Origin: Solimonas sp036405815
Lineage (GTDB): Bacteria; Pseudomonadota; Gammaproteobacteria; Nevskiales; Nevskiaceae
Length of the DNA stretch: 64,000 nt
Direction of reading: 5' to 3'
NCBI GenBank assembly: GCA_036405815.1
Contig: DASWWX010000019.1
Coordinates: 22,685-86,684, forward strand
The notes under the pieces are model-generated. The model was not told the DNA's origin, did no database searches, and saw nothing but the letters and a program-made list of their open reading frames with translations. Numbering within the stretch: position 1 is the stretch's first letter; every line of letters starts with the position of its first letter. The translations under genes were made by a program, and so were the position numbers. This document shows, piece by piece, positions 1-8,963 of the stretch.

Positions 1-720
1 CTGGCTGCCCAGCACCAGCGCCTGGCCGCTGGCGGTGAAGACGTTGAGGCTGCCGTCGTCCTGGCTCACCGTGGTGATGCCGATGCGGCCGGCCAGATCC
101 TGCAGCAGCTGATCGCGCTGATCGAGCAGATCGTTCGGCGGCTGGCCCGAAAACTGGCCCTGCGCCTGCGCGATGCGCTCGTTGATCTGCGCCAGCGAGC
201 GGCTCAGCTGGTTGATCTCGTCGACTGTGGTGCGCATGCGCGCGTCGACTTCAGTGCTCATGCCGTCGAGCTGCGACTGCGCCTGATTGAAGCGCGCGGC
301 CAGCGTCTGCGCGTTGCCGATCAGCGCCTGGCGCGCGGCGGTCGAGGTCGGGTTCTGCGCCAGCGCGTTGGCGGCGTCGAAGAAGTTCTGCAGCGGTGCC
401 GCCAGGCTGGTGTCGGCGCTGGACAGCAGCGTGTCGATGCGGCCGGCGAAGCCGGCATAGACCTCCAGCCGCGCGTAGGCCGAGGTGTCGGATTGCAGCC
501 GCGTGTTGGTCAGGCCGTCGCTGATGCGCCGCACGGTGGACACGTCGACGCCGGTGCCGAAGTAGCCGGACCCCGAGCCGGTCGGCGCGCGCGTGGTCAG
601 TTCCACGCGCTGGCGCGTATAGCCGGCAGTGTTGACGTTGGCGATGTTGTGACTGGTGGTGTCGAGCGCGCGCCGGTAGGCCAGCAGCGCGGAGGAACCG
701 ATCGAGAGCAGGTCGGACAT
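1..720 (-). CDS. flgK: flagellar hook-associated protein 1 FlgK (partial, N-terminal 240 residues)
   Basis: FlgK forms the first junction layer between hook and filament. The ATG is at 718-720 and the gene continues past base 1, so only the N-terminal 240 residues are visible. They open with the rod/hook-type sequence SSALLAYRRALDTTSHNIANVNTAGYTRQRVEL, given here only as its recognisable core SHNIANVNTAGYTRQRV, which is the classic axial-protein N-terminal motif. A long helical region with heptad-like Leu/Ala spacing follows (residues about 90-210), as expected for the coiled-coil domain. It lies 7 bp downstream of the flgJ stop and is the last visible gene of the minus-strand flgG-H-I-J-K run. 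flgL is expected next, outside the window. Confidence 0.93.
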   Translation of the reverse strand, partial: MSDLLSIGSSALLAYRRALDTTSHNIANVNTAGYTRQRVELTTRAPTGSGSGYFGTGVDVSTVRRISDGLTNTRLQSDTSAYARLEVYAGFAGRIDTLLSSADTSLAAPLQNFFDAANALAQNPTSTAARQALIGNAQTLAARFNQAQSQLDGMSTEVDARMRTTVDEINQLSRSLAQINERIAQAQGQFSGQPPNDLLDQRDQLLQDLAGRIGITTVSQDDGSLNVFTASGQALVLGSQ

Positions 721-727
721 GGCGGCC

Positions 728-1813
728 TCAGACGCTCAGCAGACGCGGGGACGCGGGGGATGCGATGGCGGGCGTCGCCGGTGTGGCGGGCACCGTCATC
801 GCGGCATTCATCGTGCGGCCGTAGGCCACGCGCAGGATCTTCTGCGCATAAGCCGGATCGGTGGCATAGCCCGCCTTCTGCAGCCCGGCGACGAAGCGGC
901 GTTCGTCGCCACCGTGGCGCAGCGCCTCGGCGTAGCGCGGATTGCTCTTCAGGAAGCGCACGTAATCGTTGAACGAAGCGCCGGCCGAGTCGTAGGCGCG
1001 GAAGCGTGCGGCCTCACGCTGCGGCGTGCCGTCCACGTATTCGGTGGTCTGGCGCTGCACGTCGGCACCATTCCAGCGACGGTCGGCCTTGATGCCGAAA
1101 TAATTGAAGCTGGACGAACCGTCGTCGCGACGGATCGCCTTGCGGCCCCAGCCGGTTTCCAGCGCCGCCTGCGCGATCAGTACCCGCGCCGGCACGCCGA
1201 GTTCGGCGGCGGCGGCCTCGGCGTGCGGCCGCACCGCCTCGACGAATTCCGCAGCACTGCGGGGCCGCGCGCTGCGCGCCGCCACGCCGGCATCCGTCGA
1301 GAGCATCGACGGCTGGCCGGACAACAGCGCGCGTGCCTGCAGCGCCTCGCGACGCGCAGCGATAGGCGCGGAAGCCTCCGCAGACTTCGCAAGCTGCGGG
1401 GCCGCGAACGCGGACAAGGCGCCGCGCGCCGGCAGCGCATGCAGGGTGGTCGCGCCGATACCCGAATGACGGCCGGCAGCGCTGCCGAGGTCGGCAGCCG
1501 CCGGATCGGTCGGCGCGCCGGATTGTTTCTGCAGCTGACGCACCAGCAGGTCGGCGATGCCCATGCCCTTGCCGTTGGACAGATGCACGGCGAGCTGCTG
1601 ATCGAACATGTCGCGATAAAAGCCGGTCTGGCCGCCGCCGGTGAGTTCATCGCCCGGCGTAGCCGCACGCATGCTTTTCAGCAGTTGCTGCGTCAGCAGC
1701 GACTCGAACTGGCGCGCGGTCTTGCGCAGCGCCTCGGGACTCTGCGCACGCGCCTCGGCCCGCAACCCGGCGAACTGGCCGAAGTCGGTGACGGTGTCCG
1801 GGCGCAGGTCCAT
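728..1813 (-). CDS. flgJ: flagellar rod-capping protein / peptidoglycan hydrolase FlgJ
   Basis: FlgJ caps the growing rod and opens the peptidoglycan for it. The 361-residue product has the two-domain form. The N-terminal rod-binding domain contains the ARQFESLLTQQLLKSMR segment and a FYRDMFDQQLA core. The second half is a glucosaminidase-type domain with VLIAQAALETGWGRK, carrying the catalytic-type Glu, followed by NYFGIKADRRW and a YVRFLKSNPRY tail. The ATG at 1811-1813 overlaps the flgI stop (TGATG), so translation is probably coupled. This start gives the expected MDLRPDT N-terminus. A proline/alanine-rich linker joins the domains. Bifunctional FlgJ of this length is usual in gammaproteobacteria. 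Confidence 0.95.
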   Translation of the reverse strand: MDLRPDTVTDFGQFAGLRAEARAQSPEALRKTARQFESLLTQQLLKSMRAATPGDELTGGGQTGFYRDMFDQQLAVHLSNGKGMGIADLLVRQLQKQSGAPTDPAAADLGSAAGRHSGIGATTLHALPARGALSAFAAPQLAKSAEASAPIAARREALQARALLSGQPSMLSTDAGVAARSARPRSAAEFVEAVRPHAEAAAAELGVPARVLIAQAALETGWGRKAIRRDDGSSSFNYFGIKADRRWNGADVQRQTTEYVDGTPQREAARFRAYDSAGASFNDYVRFLKSNPRYAEALRHGGDERRFVAGLQKAGYATDPAYAQKILRVAYGRTMNAAMTVPATPATPAIASPASPRLLSV

Positions 1814-2934
1814 CAGATGATCACCAGCTCCGCGCGCAAGGCACCGGCCTCGCGCAGCGCTTCGAGTATCGCGACCAGGTCGCCGGGCGCAGCGCCGATC
1901 TGGTTCACCGCGCGCACCAGATCGTCGAGGCTGACGCCGGCGTTGAACACGAACATGCGGCCGTCGCCTTCCTGCGACACCGAGATCTCGGTGCGCGGCA
2001 CGACCACGGTCTGGCCATCGCTGAACGGCTGCGGTTGACTGACCTGGGGTTTCTCGGAAATGGTCACCGCCAGCGCGCCATGCGTGACCGCCGCCGGCAG
2101 CACGCGCACCTGGCTGCCGATGACGACGGTGCCGGTGCGGGCGTTGACGATGACGCGCGCCGCCGCCGTGCCGGGTGTCACGTCGATGTTCTCCAGCGCC
2201 GCCAGAAAGGTGACGCGCTGGTTGCTGTCCGAAGGCGCGGCGACGGTGACCGTGACGGCGTCCTGCGCACGCGCGTAAGTGCCGCCCAGCGTGCTGTTGA
2301 TCGCGATCGCCATCTGCGCCGCGGTGGTGAAGTCGGGGGTGTGCAGGTTGAAGCGCAGATCGGCGTTGCCGGAAAAGGCGTTCGGCACCCCGCGTTCCAC
2401 CATCGCGCCGTTCGGAATGCGGCCACTGCTCGGCACGTTGACCGCGATGCGCGAACCGTCCTTGCCGGAGACACCGAAACCGCCGACGACGACGTTGCCC
2501 TGCGCCAACGCGTACACCTGTCCGTCCGCACCCTTGAGCGGCGCCATCAGCAGCGCGCCGCCGCGCAGCGAACCGGCGTTGCCGATCGAGGAGACGGTGA
2601 TGTCGATGGTCTGGCCGGGCTTGGCGAAGGCCGGCAGTTCGGCGTGGATCGCCACCGCCGCCACGTTCTTGAGCTGCAGGTTCTGGCCCGGCGGCAGCGT
2701 CACGCCAAGCTGATTGAGCATGGCCTTGAGGCTCTGCGTCGTGAACGGCGCCTGCGTGGTCTGGTCGCCAGTGCCGTCGAGTCCGACGACCAGGCCGTAA
2801 CCGACCAGCGGATTGCCGCGCACACCCTCGACGCTGGCCAGGTCCTTGATGCGCTCGGCCTGCGCCGGCATCACGGTCGACAGCGCGAGTACGGCGGCGG
2901 CGACGGATCGGATCGTGCGCATGGCGGGCCTCAT
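1813..2934 (-). CDS. flgI: flagellar P-ring protein FlgI
   Basis: FlgI builds the periplasmic P ring around the rod. The 373-residue protein begins with a Sec signal peptide (basic MRPAMRTIRS, a hydrophobic stretch, then VMPAQAE). The mature part starts with RIKDLASVEGVRGNPLVGYG and GLDGTGDQ, which are hallmark FlgI sequences. The ATG overlaps the flgH stop as TGATG. An internal ATG four codons downstream (MRTIRS) could also serve and would leave the signal peptide intact. The gene lies between flgH and flgJ in the standard order and has the normal family length. Confidence 0.96.
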   Translation of the reverse strand: MRPAMRTIRSVAAAVLALSTVMPAQAERIKDLASVEGVRGNPLVGYGLVVGLDGTGDQTTQAPFTTQSLKAMLNQLGVTLPPGQNLQLKNVAAVAIHAELPAFAKPGQTIDITVSSIGNAGSLRGGALLMAPLKGADGQVYALAQGNVVVGGFGVSGKDGSRIAVNVPSSGRIPNGAMVERGVPNAFSGNADLRFNLHTPDFTTAAQMAIAINSTLGGTYARAQDAVTVTVAAPSDSNQRVTFLAALENIDVTPGTAAARVIVNARTGTVVIGSQVRVLPAAVTHGALAVTISEKPQVSQPQPFSDGQTVVVPRTEISVSQEGDGRMFVFNAGVSLDDLVRAVNQIGAAPGDLVAILEALREAGALRAELVII

Positions 2935-3653
2935 CAGAACGGGAACAGCGCGGAATTGAAGAAGCGCGACAGCCAGCCCTGCGCGTTGGCATCGGCCATC
3001 GCACCCTTGCCGGCGTACCGGATGCGGGCGTTGGCGAGTCGGTCCGACGTCAGGCTGTTGTCGGCACGGATGTCCTGCGGCCGCACCAGGCCTTCGACGA
3101 ACACGGTCTCGCTGCCCTGGTTGAGCGTGAGCTGCTTTTCGCCGCGCACGACCAGATTGCCGTTGGGCAGCACCTGCAGGACCAGCACGCTGAGGCTGCC
3201 GGACAGGGCATTGGACTGCGAGCTGCTGCCGCCGCCGTTGAATTTGCTCTCGGCGCCGAGATTGCTTTCCAGGATCGGCACGCCGCCGGCGGTCACCGGC
3301 CGGCCGAACAGTGTCGGCCCCGGAATCGCGACGTTGGACTCGCGCGAGGTGGCGGTGTTGGCCTTCTTCTGCGCGCTGGTGGCTTCCACCAGCAGCACGG
3401 TCAGCACGTCGCCGACGCGCCGCGCCTTCTGATCCTCGAACAGCGACAGGCCCTGGCCCGGTGCGTAGATCGACCCGGCACTGATCGGCTGCGGCGCCGC
3501 GGTTGCGGCCTCGGGGATCGCATAGGTGTCGTGTGGCGCCCGCGACGACGGATTCGAGGCGCAGGCGCCGAGCGTCAGCGCGAACCCCACCGTCGCAACG
3601 GCGAGCAGATGCTTCGCAAGCGAAAGCGGCGAGCGCTTCATCGCGCGGCTCAC
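2934..3653 (-). CDS. flgH: flagellar L-ring lipoprotein FlgH
   Basis: FlgH is the outer-membrane L-ring lipoprotein. The 239-residue frame starts at a GTG (3651-3653) that overlaps the flgG stop as GTGA. An ATG at 3639-3641 (MKRSPLSLAKHLL) gives a cleaner lipoprotein signal and may be the true start. The lipobox is LTLGAC, with Cys as the expected lipidated residue. Downstream are the FlgH hallmarks SLFEDQKARRVGDVLTVLLVE and VRGEKQLTLNQGSETVFVEG, followed by the VRPQDI and ARIRYAGKG stretches. It sits between flgG and flgI and is probably translated from the same mRNA. Confidence 0.95.
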   Translation of the reverse strand: MSRAMKRSPLSLAKHLLAVATVGFALTLGACASNPSSRAPHDTYAIPEAATAAPQPISAGSIYAPGQGLSLFEDQKARRVGDVLTVLLVEATSAQKKANTATSRESNVAIPGPTLFGRPVTAGGVPILESNLGAESKFNGGGSSSQSNALSGSLSVLVLQVLPNGNLVVRGEKQLTLNQGSETVFVEGLVRPQDIRADNSLTSDRLANARIRYAGKGAMADANAQGWLSRFFNSALFPF

Positions 3654-4435
3654 AGATTGTTGCTGACGTAGGCCAGCATCTGGTCGGTGGTGGAAATCGC
3701 CTTCGAATTCATCTCGTAGGCGCGCTGCGTCTCGATCATGTTGACCAGTTCCTCGACGACGTTGACGTTCGAGGATTCCAGCGAGCCCTGGATCAGCAGG
3801 CCCATGCCGGACTGGCCCGGCGCGCCGGTCTGCGGCGCACCGCTGGAGGCGGTCTCGGTGTAAAGGTTCTCACCGACCGGCTGCAGGCCGGCGACGTTGA
3901 TGAAGTCGGCGATCGTGAGCTGGCCGACCTGCTGCGGCGCGGCCTCGCCCTGGAGCTTGACGCTGACCACGCCGTCGGCGCCGATCGTCACGCTCTGCGC
4001 GCCTTCCGGCACGTTGAGGCCCGGCTGCAAGGCATAGCCGGCATTGGTGACGACCTGGCCCTGCGCGTCGAGCTTGAAGCCGCCGTCGCGCGTATAAGCC
4101 ATCGAGCCATCCGGCATCTGCACCTGGAAGAAACCCCGGCCGTTGACCGCGAGGTCCAGCGGATTGTTGGTCTGCAGCAGGTTGCCCTGTGTATAGAGCT
4201 TTTCGGTGGCGACCACGCGCACGCCGGTCCCGAGCATCAGGCCGGTGGCGGCCTGGGTCTGCTGCGAGGTCTGCGCGCCGGGCTGGCGCACGGTCTGGTA
4301 CATCAGGTCCTCGAACGCCGCGCGGCCTTTCTTGAAGCCGGTCGTGTTGACGTTGGCGAGGTTGTTGGAAACCACCGACATGCGCGTCTGCTGCGCGTCG
4401 AGTCCGGTTTTCGCGATCCACAGGGCCTGGTTCAT
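3650..4435 (-). CDS. flgG: flagellar distal rod protein FlgG
   Basis: FlgG forms the distal rod. The ATG at 4433-4435 gives a 261-residue product, the normal length. The N-terminus carries NQALWIAKTGLDAQQTRM and the axial motif NNLANVNTTGFKKGRAAFEDL. The middle has NPLDLAVNGRGFFQV, and the C-terminus ends with QGSLESSNVNVVEELVNMI and an ISTTDQMLAYVSNNL-type tail. Although flgG normally follows flgF directly, here 4.6 kb of unrelated iron-related genes separate them. flgG has its own sigma-54-like promoter about 45 bp upstream and heads flgG-H-I-J-K. Confidence 0.97.
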   Translation of the reverse strand: MNQALWIAKTGLDAQQTRMSVVSNNLANVNTTGFKKGRAAFEDLMYQTVRQPGAQTSQQTQAATGLMLGTGVRVVATEKLYTQGNLLQTNNPLDLAVNGRGFFQVQMPDGSMAYTRDGGFKLDAQGQVVTNAGYALQPGLNVPEGAQSVTIGADGVVSVKLQGEAAPQQVGQLTIADFINVAGLQPVGENLYTETASSGAPQTGAPGQSGMGLLIQGSLESSNVNVVEELVNMIETQRAYEMNSKAISTTDQMLAYVSNNL

Positions 4436-4480
4436 GGCGTGCCTCTCACAGCGACGGAAATCCGTCTTTGGGGGAGGCTC

Positions 4481-4496
4481 TACAAGTTCCGGACCA
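4481..4496 (-). promoter_or_regulatory. sigma-54 (RpoN) promoter of flgG
   Basis: On the minus strand the sequence reads TGGTCCGGAACTTGTA, with GG and GT separated by the 10 bp that RpoN requires. It matches the TGGCACG-N4-TTGCA consensus at most positions and shares its TTGTA -12 element with the flgA and flgB sites. The flgG ATG lies about 45 bp downstream, leaving room for a normal leader. It explains how flgG-K can be expressed although the cluster is interrupted upstream. The -24 half is weaker (TGGTCCG) than at flgA and flgB. Confidence 0.65.
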
Positions 4497-4597
4497 GACC
4501 CGGCGCGGGCAACGGCGTCGAAAAAGCGACGGACCGCAGCGCACCGGCCCGCTACACTGCGGCGTCCTCGCTCGGACGCCGATACAAGACCCGAACC

Positions 4598-5278
4598 ATG
4601 ATGCTGAAGATCGCCGACCTGCTGACGCCCGCGCAGGTCGCCCAAAGCCGCGAGGCGCTGCTGCAGGCCGATTGGGCCGATGGCCGCGCCACCGCCGGCG
4701 GCCAGGCACAGCGCGCCAAGCGCAACCTGCAGCTGCCCGCCGACAGTGCCGTCGGCGAGCGGCTCGGCAATCTGGTGCTGGAAGCGCTGGGGCGCAGCCC
4801 CACGTTCATCGCCGGCGCGCTGCCGCTGAAAGTGCTGCCGCCGCGTTTCAACCGCTACGAGAACGGCGGTCACTACGGTCACCATGTCGACAACGCGATT
4901 CTCAGCGTGCCGAACTCGCCGCACCGCATCCGCAGCGACGTCTCGGCGACGCTGTTTCTCAGCGAGCCGGCCGACTACGACGGCGGCGAGCTGATCGTCG
5001 AGGACCGCTACGGCAGCCATAGCGTCAAGCTGCCGGCAGGTCACCTGGTGCTGTACCCGAGCAGCAGCCTGCATCGCGTGGCGCCGGTCACCCGCGGCGT
5101 GCGTCTGGCCGCATTCTTCTGGGTGCAGAGCCTGGTGCGCGAGGACCACCAGCGCGCGATGCTGCTGGAACTGGACCAGGCGATTCAGGCACTGACGCCG
5201 GCGCAACCCGATCACCCGGCGCTGCCGCGCCTGACCGGCGTCTATCACAACCTGCTGCGTCACTGGTCGCAGACCTGA
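4598..5278 (+). CDS. piuC: PKHD-type Fe(II)/2-oxoglutarate-dependent hydroxylase (PiuC/YbiX family)
   Basis: This is a cytoplasmic Fe(II)- and 2-oxoglutarate-dependent oxygenase of the PiuC/YbiX family, found beside Fiu/PiuA siderophore receptors. The 226-residue product equals the family length. Iron ligands are the H-x-D pair in GGHYGHHVDNA and the distal His in SSSLHRVAPVTRG, where the following Arg is the expected 2-oxoglutarate anchor. The DVSATLFLSEPADYDGGEL core strand is typical. Two adjacent ATGs (4598 and 4601) are possible starts. The stop overlaps the next gene's ATG (TGATG). A Fiu-type receptor lies convergently 1.2 kb away, which supports the assignment. The actual substrate of this family is not established. 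Confidence 0.9.
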   Translation: MMLKIADLLTPAQVAQSREALLQADWADGRATAGGQAQRAKRNLQLPADSAVGERLGNLVLEALGRSPTFIAGALPLKVLPPRFNRYENGGHYGHHVDNAILSVPNSPHRIRSDVSATLFLSEPADYDGGELIVEDRYGSHSVKLPAGHLVLYPSSSLHRVAPVTRGVRLAAFFWVQSLVREDHQRAMLLELDQAIQALTPAQPDHPALPRLTGVYHNLLRHWSQT

Positions 5279-6405
5279 TGGAGAGCGCCGCACCGCTGCC
5301 GCCGCCGCTGACGCAGATCCCGGCCGGGATCGCCGCCGTCGCCGACTACGAACCCTATGCGCGCGAGCGCATGAGCGCGGCGGCCTGGGCCTATTTCAAC
5401 GGTGGCGCCGCCGAGGAAGCGACGCTGCAGGACAACCGTGCCGCTTACGCGCGGCTGCGCCTGTGCCCGCGCGTGCTGACGCCGCTGGCCGGCGGCGGCA
5501 CGCAGCTCGAGCTGTTCGGCCAACGCTATGAGCATCCGATCTTCGTCGCGCCGATCGCGTTCCAGCGCCTGGCGCACGCCGAGGGCGAACGCGCGATGGC
5601 GCTCGGCGCCTCGGCGCTGAAAGCCGGCATGGTCGTCAGCACGCAAGCGAGCCTGCCGCTGGCGGACATCGCCGCCGCTGCGCGGGCGCCGCTGTGGTTC
5701 CAGCTCTACTTCCAGCCGCATCGCGACGACACGCGAACACTGGTCGAGCGCGCAACGGCGGCCGGCTACGGCGCGCTGGTGGTCACCGTCGATGCGCCAG
5801 TTTCAGGCCTGCGCAACCGCGAACAGCGCGCCGGCTTCTCGCTGCCGCCCGGCGTCGAGGCGGTGAATCTGCGCGGTCTGCGCCCGCTGCCCCCGCAGAC
5901 CGCGCGCGCCGGCGACAGCGCGCTGTTCGGCAGCACGCTGCTCGACGCGCTGCCGACCTGGAAGGACCTGGCCTGGCTGCGCGCGCAGACGCGGCTGCCG
6001 ATCCTGCTCAAGGGCGTGCTGTCGCCGCAGGATGCGCGCCGCGCGCTCGACGCGGGCGTCGACGGCCTGATCGTCTCCAACCACGGCGGGCGCACACTCG
6101 ACACCGTGCCGGCGACGATCGACGCATTGCCCCTGATCGCCGACGCGGTCGGCACGCAACTGCCGCTGCTGCTCGACGGCGGCATCCGTCGCGGCACCGA
6201 CATCCTCAAGGCGCTGGCGCTGGGCGCCTCGGCGGTGCTGGTCGGCCGTCCCTGCATCCACGGCCTGGCCGCCGCGGGCGCGGTCGGCGTTGCGCACGTG
6301 CTGCACCTGCTGCGCACCGAGCTGGAGATCGCGATGGCACTCAGCGGCTGCCGTCGTCTGGCCGACATCGACCGCGCCGTGCTGTGGCCGCCGCGCGACC
6401 CGTAA
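5278..6405 (+). CDS. FMN-dependent alpha-hydroxy-acid oxidase/dehydrogenase
   Basis: This 375-residue TIM-barrel flavoenzyme oxidises a 2-hydroxy acid (lactate, glycolate or similar) to the 2-oxo acid. Diagnostic elements are AWAYFNGGAAEEATLQDN near residue 40, the PIFVAPIAFQRLAH FMN strand, WFQLYF, the catalytic-His motif VSNHGGRTLD, and the phosphate-binding LLDGGIRRGTDILKALALGASAVLVGRP (shown here as its recognisable family blocks). The ATG overlaps the piuC stop, so the two are translationally coupled. The substrate cannot be deduced; it could be an LldD, lactate oxidase or glycolate oxidase paralogue. Coupling to an iron-responsive oxygenase is uncommon and suggests shared regulation. 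Confidence 0.88.
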   Translation: MESAAPLPPPLTQIPAGIAAVADYEPYARERMSAAAWAYFNGGAAEEATLQDNRAAYARLRLCPRVLTPLAGGGTQLELFGQRYEHPIFVAPIAFQRLAHAEGERAMALGASALKAGMVVSTQASLPLADIAAAARAPLWFQLYFQPHRDDTRTLVERATAAGYGALVVTVDAPVSGLRNREQRAGFSLPPGVEAVNLRGLRPLPPQTARAGDSALFGSTLLDALPTWKDLAWLRAQTRLPILLKGVLSPQDARRALDAGVDGLIVSNHGGRTLDTVPATIDALPLIADAVGTQLPLLLDGGIRRGTDILKALALGASAVLVGRPCIHGLAAAGAVGVAHVLHLLRTELEIAMALSGCRRLADIDRAVLWPPRDP

Positions 6406-6442
6406 CGACATCCCGCCGCCTCCACGCCCCGCCTTCGCAACA

Positions 6443-6474
6443 GAAAAGCCCCGGACGCTGTGCGCGTCCGGGGC
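6443..6474 (-). terminator. rho-independent terminator after the TonB-dependent receptor
   Basis: An 11-bp stem (GCCCCGGACGC paired with GCGTCCGGGGC) is followed on the minus strand by TTTTC. It lies between the convergent hydroxy-acid oxidase and receptor genes and fits the end of the minus-strand receptor transcript. The plus-strand side lacks a T run. Confidence 0.7.
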
Positions 6475-6521
6475 AGGCGGACCACTGGAGGCGGTCGGAG
6501 GGGTGACGTTGGCCGCGGGCT

Positions 6522-8888
6522 TCAGAAGCGGTAGTCGGCGCTCAGCAGGAACGCGCGCGGCGCGCCCAGCGTGACGCGCTGCGCCGCCCAGTTGGACGAC
6601 ACCGCGTACAGCTCATCGGTGAGGTTGTCGATGTTCAGGCGCAGCGTCAGCTGCGGCAGCACGTCGTAGGACGCCACCGCATTGATAACCGTGTAGCCCG
6701 GCAGATCGCCGAAGTTGCCGTTGGGGATGATGCGGTCGGCATCATCCGGACGACCCGCGACCGAATCGTCGACGTGACGCACGCCGCCGCCGACCGTCAG
6801 GCTGTTGGCGAAGCGATAGGTCGTCCACAGATTGGCGGTGAACTTGGGCGTGAACGCGAGCTGGTCGCCGTTGGTGCCGAGCGGACCGGCCACCAGCGCC
6901 GGGCAGGCATCGGCCGTCGCGCCGGCCTGGTAATCGGTCGGGTTGGCGCGGCAGCGCGCTTCGTCCAACGCCTGGCTGTGCTTGCGCTCGCTGTCGAGAA
7001 TGCCGACGCCAGCGAACACCGACCAGGCGTCGCTGATCTTGCCGGCGGCGCTCAGCTCGATGCCCTGCACGATCTGCTTGCCATAGCCCTGCAGCGTGGT
7101 CACGGTCTCGCCGGCCTGGCGGCCGCTGATCGCGACGTTGCGACGTTCGGTCTGGAACAGCGCGACGGTGGTCAGCAGGCGGTCGCCGAAGAACTCCCAC
7201 TTGGCGCCGACTTCGAGGTTGATCGCGCGCTGCACCTTGGCGTCTTCGCTGTTCTGGCCGCCGAGGCCCGGGAAGGCGTTGTCGCCTTCGCGCGAGATGT
7301 CCTGGCTGGACAGGAACGAACCCGGCGGCAGCGCCGACAGACCCACGGCGGCGTACAGGCTGCCGTTCTCGGCCGGCTTGTACACCACGCCGAGCTTGCC
7401 GCTGAGCGTGGTTTCGCTGACCCTGAAATCGTCGGCCGCGCTCTGCGGCGTGCCATCGGCGTTGCGGCTGTCCAGCTCGACCGTATAGCGCTCACCGCGC
7501 AGGCCGCCGGTGAGCTGCCACTGCTCGTTGAACTGGACCGTGTCGTAGGCGTACAGCGCGATCGTGTCGATGCGCACCGCACTGGTCTGCGTCGCCACCG
7601 GCGCCACGCCCGGCGCGCGATCCGGATCCGGATTGAAGAGGTCGGTGCCCGGCGCGGCCAGCGTCGGGAAGCGATCGGAATCCGACTGCTCACGCGTCAG
7701 TTCCAGACCCGCGGCGAGGCTGTGCTGCAGCGAACCGGTGGCGAAGCGCGTCGACAGATTGGTGAGATTGGTCAGCGATTCCGTTTCGCGCGCGAAGAAC
7801 TGCGTCTGCGTCGTGACCTGCTGCGTGTCGGCGGCGTAGGCGGTCGGCACCGTGTAGCGCGCGTCGCGCTCGGTCTGGCCCCAGCGCGTCTGATTGCTGA
7901 TCGTCAGATCCGACGACAGGTCGTGTTCGATGCGAGCCAGCAGCGCATTGGAGGTGACATCGTCATAGTCCGAGCGCAGGCCGTAGAAGTTGTCGCGGTC
8001 GTCTTCGCGCGAGGCCGGATCGAATCGCATCATGCCGTCGATGAACGCAGCGGGCACGCCCCAGTCCGGGCGGTCTTCCTGCTTCAGATACTGGTAGCTG
8101 GCGATGACGCGCGTCGCCGTGCCCAGGCCAAAACCGATCGTCGGTGCGAGGCCGAAGCTGCGCGCCTCGGCCAGGTCGCGGCCGGCGACGCCGCCGTCCT
8201 GCACCAGCAGATTCAGGCGCGCCGCGGTGGTGGCGCCCAGAACCTTGTTGAGATCGGCGGTGGCGCGCAGGCGCGCGTCCGAGTCGTACTCGTCGAAGCC
8301 GTAGCTGGCGCCGACGCTGTAGGCGTCTTCCAGCTTCGCGGTCTTGGTGACCAGATTGACGTAACCGCCGGCGCCGCCGCGGCCGTTGTCGGCCGCCGGG
8401 CCCTTGGCCACTTCCACCTGCTCGACGTTGAAGATGTCGCGGCTGTAGCTGCCGCTGTCGCGCGCACCGTCGAAGAAGATGTTGCCGCTGCTGTCGAAGC
8501 CGCGCATCTGGAAGTTGTTGGTGTTGGTGCTGAAGCCGTTCTCGCCGGCGCTGAAGCTGATGCTCGGCGTATTGCTCAGCACATCGGTCAGATCCTGCGC
8601 GCCCTGCTCGCGATAGACCGACTGCGGAATGATCGACAGCGTCTGCGGCGTATCCACGAGCGGCGCGGTGAACTTCGGCGACATCGGCCCCGGCGCCGGC
8701 AGCGCCTCGCCCTGCACCGTGATCGGCGGCAGGGCCTGTGCCGCATCCGCAGCCGCGTCCAGGTTCGTATCGGCGGACTGCGCGACGGCGGTCGTCGTCG
8801 CAAGACCCGCCCAGGCCCCACCGCACAGAACGGCGGCGGCAATCGGCTGCAGGCGGAACGTGGGGGTGCGCGAACGCTTGGAACGCAT
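6522..8888 (-). CDS. fiu: TonB-dependent catecholate siderophore receptor (Fiu/PiuA type)
   Basis: This outer-membrane receptor imports ferric catecholates or their breakdown products with TonB-ExbBD energy. The 788-residue protein has a signal peptide ending near TTAVAQS and a TonB-box-like ITVQGEA. Its plug begins PLVDTPQTLSIIPQSVYREQGA and carries NFQMRGFDSSGNIFFDGARD and QVEVAKGPAADNGRGGAGG, which are Fiu/PiuA signatures. A 22-strand barrel ends in the aromatic YRF. I chose the ATG at 8886-8888 because a GGGAGA ribosome site precedes it and the signal peptide then starts correctly; an ATG 16 codons upstream is less likely. A Fur box lies 76 bp upstream. The gene lies between flgF and flgG. 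Confidence 0.93.
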   Translation of the reverse strand: MRSKRSRTPTFRLQPIAAAVLCGGAWAGLATTTAVAQSADTNLDAAADAAQALPPITVQGEALPAPGPMSPKFTAPLVDTPQTLSIIPQSVYREQGAQDLTDVLSNTPSISFSAGENGFSTNTNNFQMRGFDSSGNIFFDGARDSGSYSRDIFNVEQVEVAKGPAADNGRGGAGGYVNLVTKTAKLEDAYSVGASYGFDEYDSDARLRATADLNKVLGATTAARLNLLVQDGGVAGRDLAEARSFGLAPTIGFGLGTATRVIASYQYLKQEDRPDWGVPAAFIDGMMRFDPASREDDRDNFYGLRSDYDDVTSNALLARIEHDLSSDLTISNQTRWGQTERDARYTVPTAYAADTQQVTTQTQFFARETESLTNLTNLSTRFATGSLQHSLAAGLELTREQSDSDRFPTLAAPGTDLFNPDPDRAPGVAPVATQTSAVRIDTIALYAYDTVQFNEQWQLTGGLRGERYTVELDSRNADGTPQSAADDFRVSETTLSGKLGVVYKPAENGSLYAAVGLSALPPGSFLSSQDISREGDNAFPGLGGQNSEDAKVQRAINLEVGAKWEFFGDRLLTTVALFQTERRNVAISGRQAGETVTTLQGYGKQIVQGIELSAAGKISDAWSVFAGVGILDSERKHSQALDEARCRANPTDYQAGATADACPALVAGPLGTNGDQLAFTPKFTANLWTTYRFANSLTVGGGVRHVDDSVAGRPDDADRIIPNGNFGDLPGYTVINAVASYDVLPQLTLRLNIDNLTDELYAVSSNWAAQRVTLGAPRAFLLSADYRF

Positions 8889-8963
8889 CGGAGAATCTCC
8901 CGGGGGCTGTCTTGGAATCGTGTGGCGCGCCGGCATCGGGGCCGGCGCCGCGATCGCGATTCT

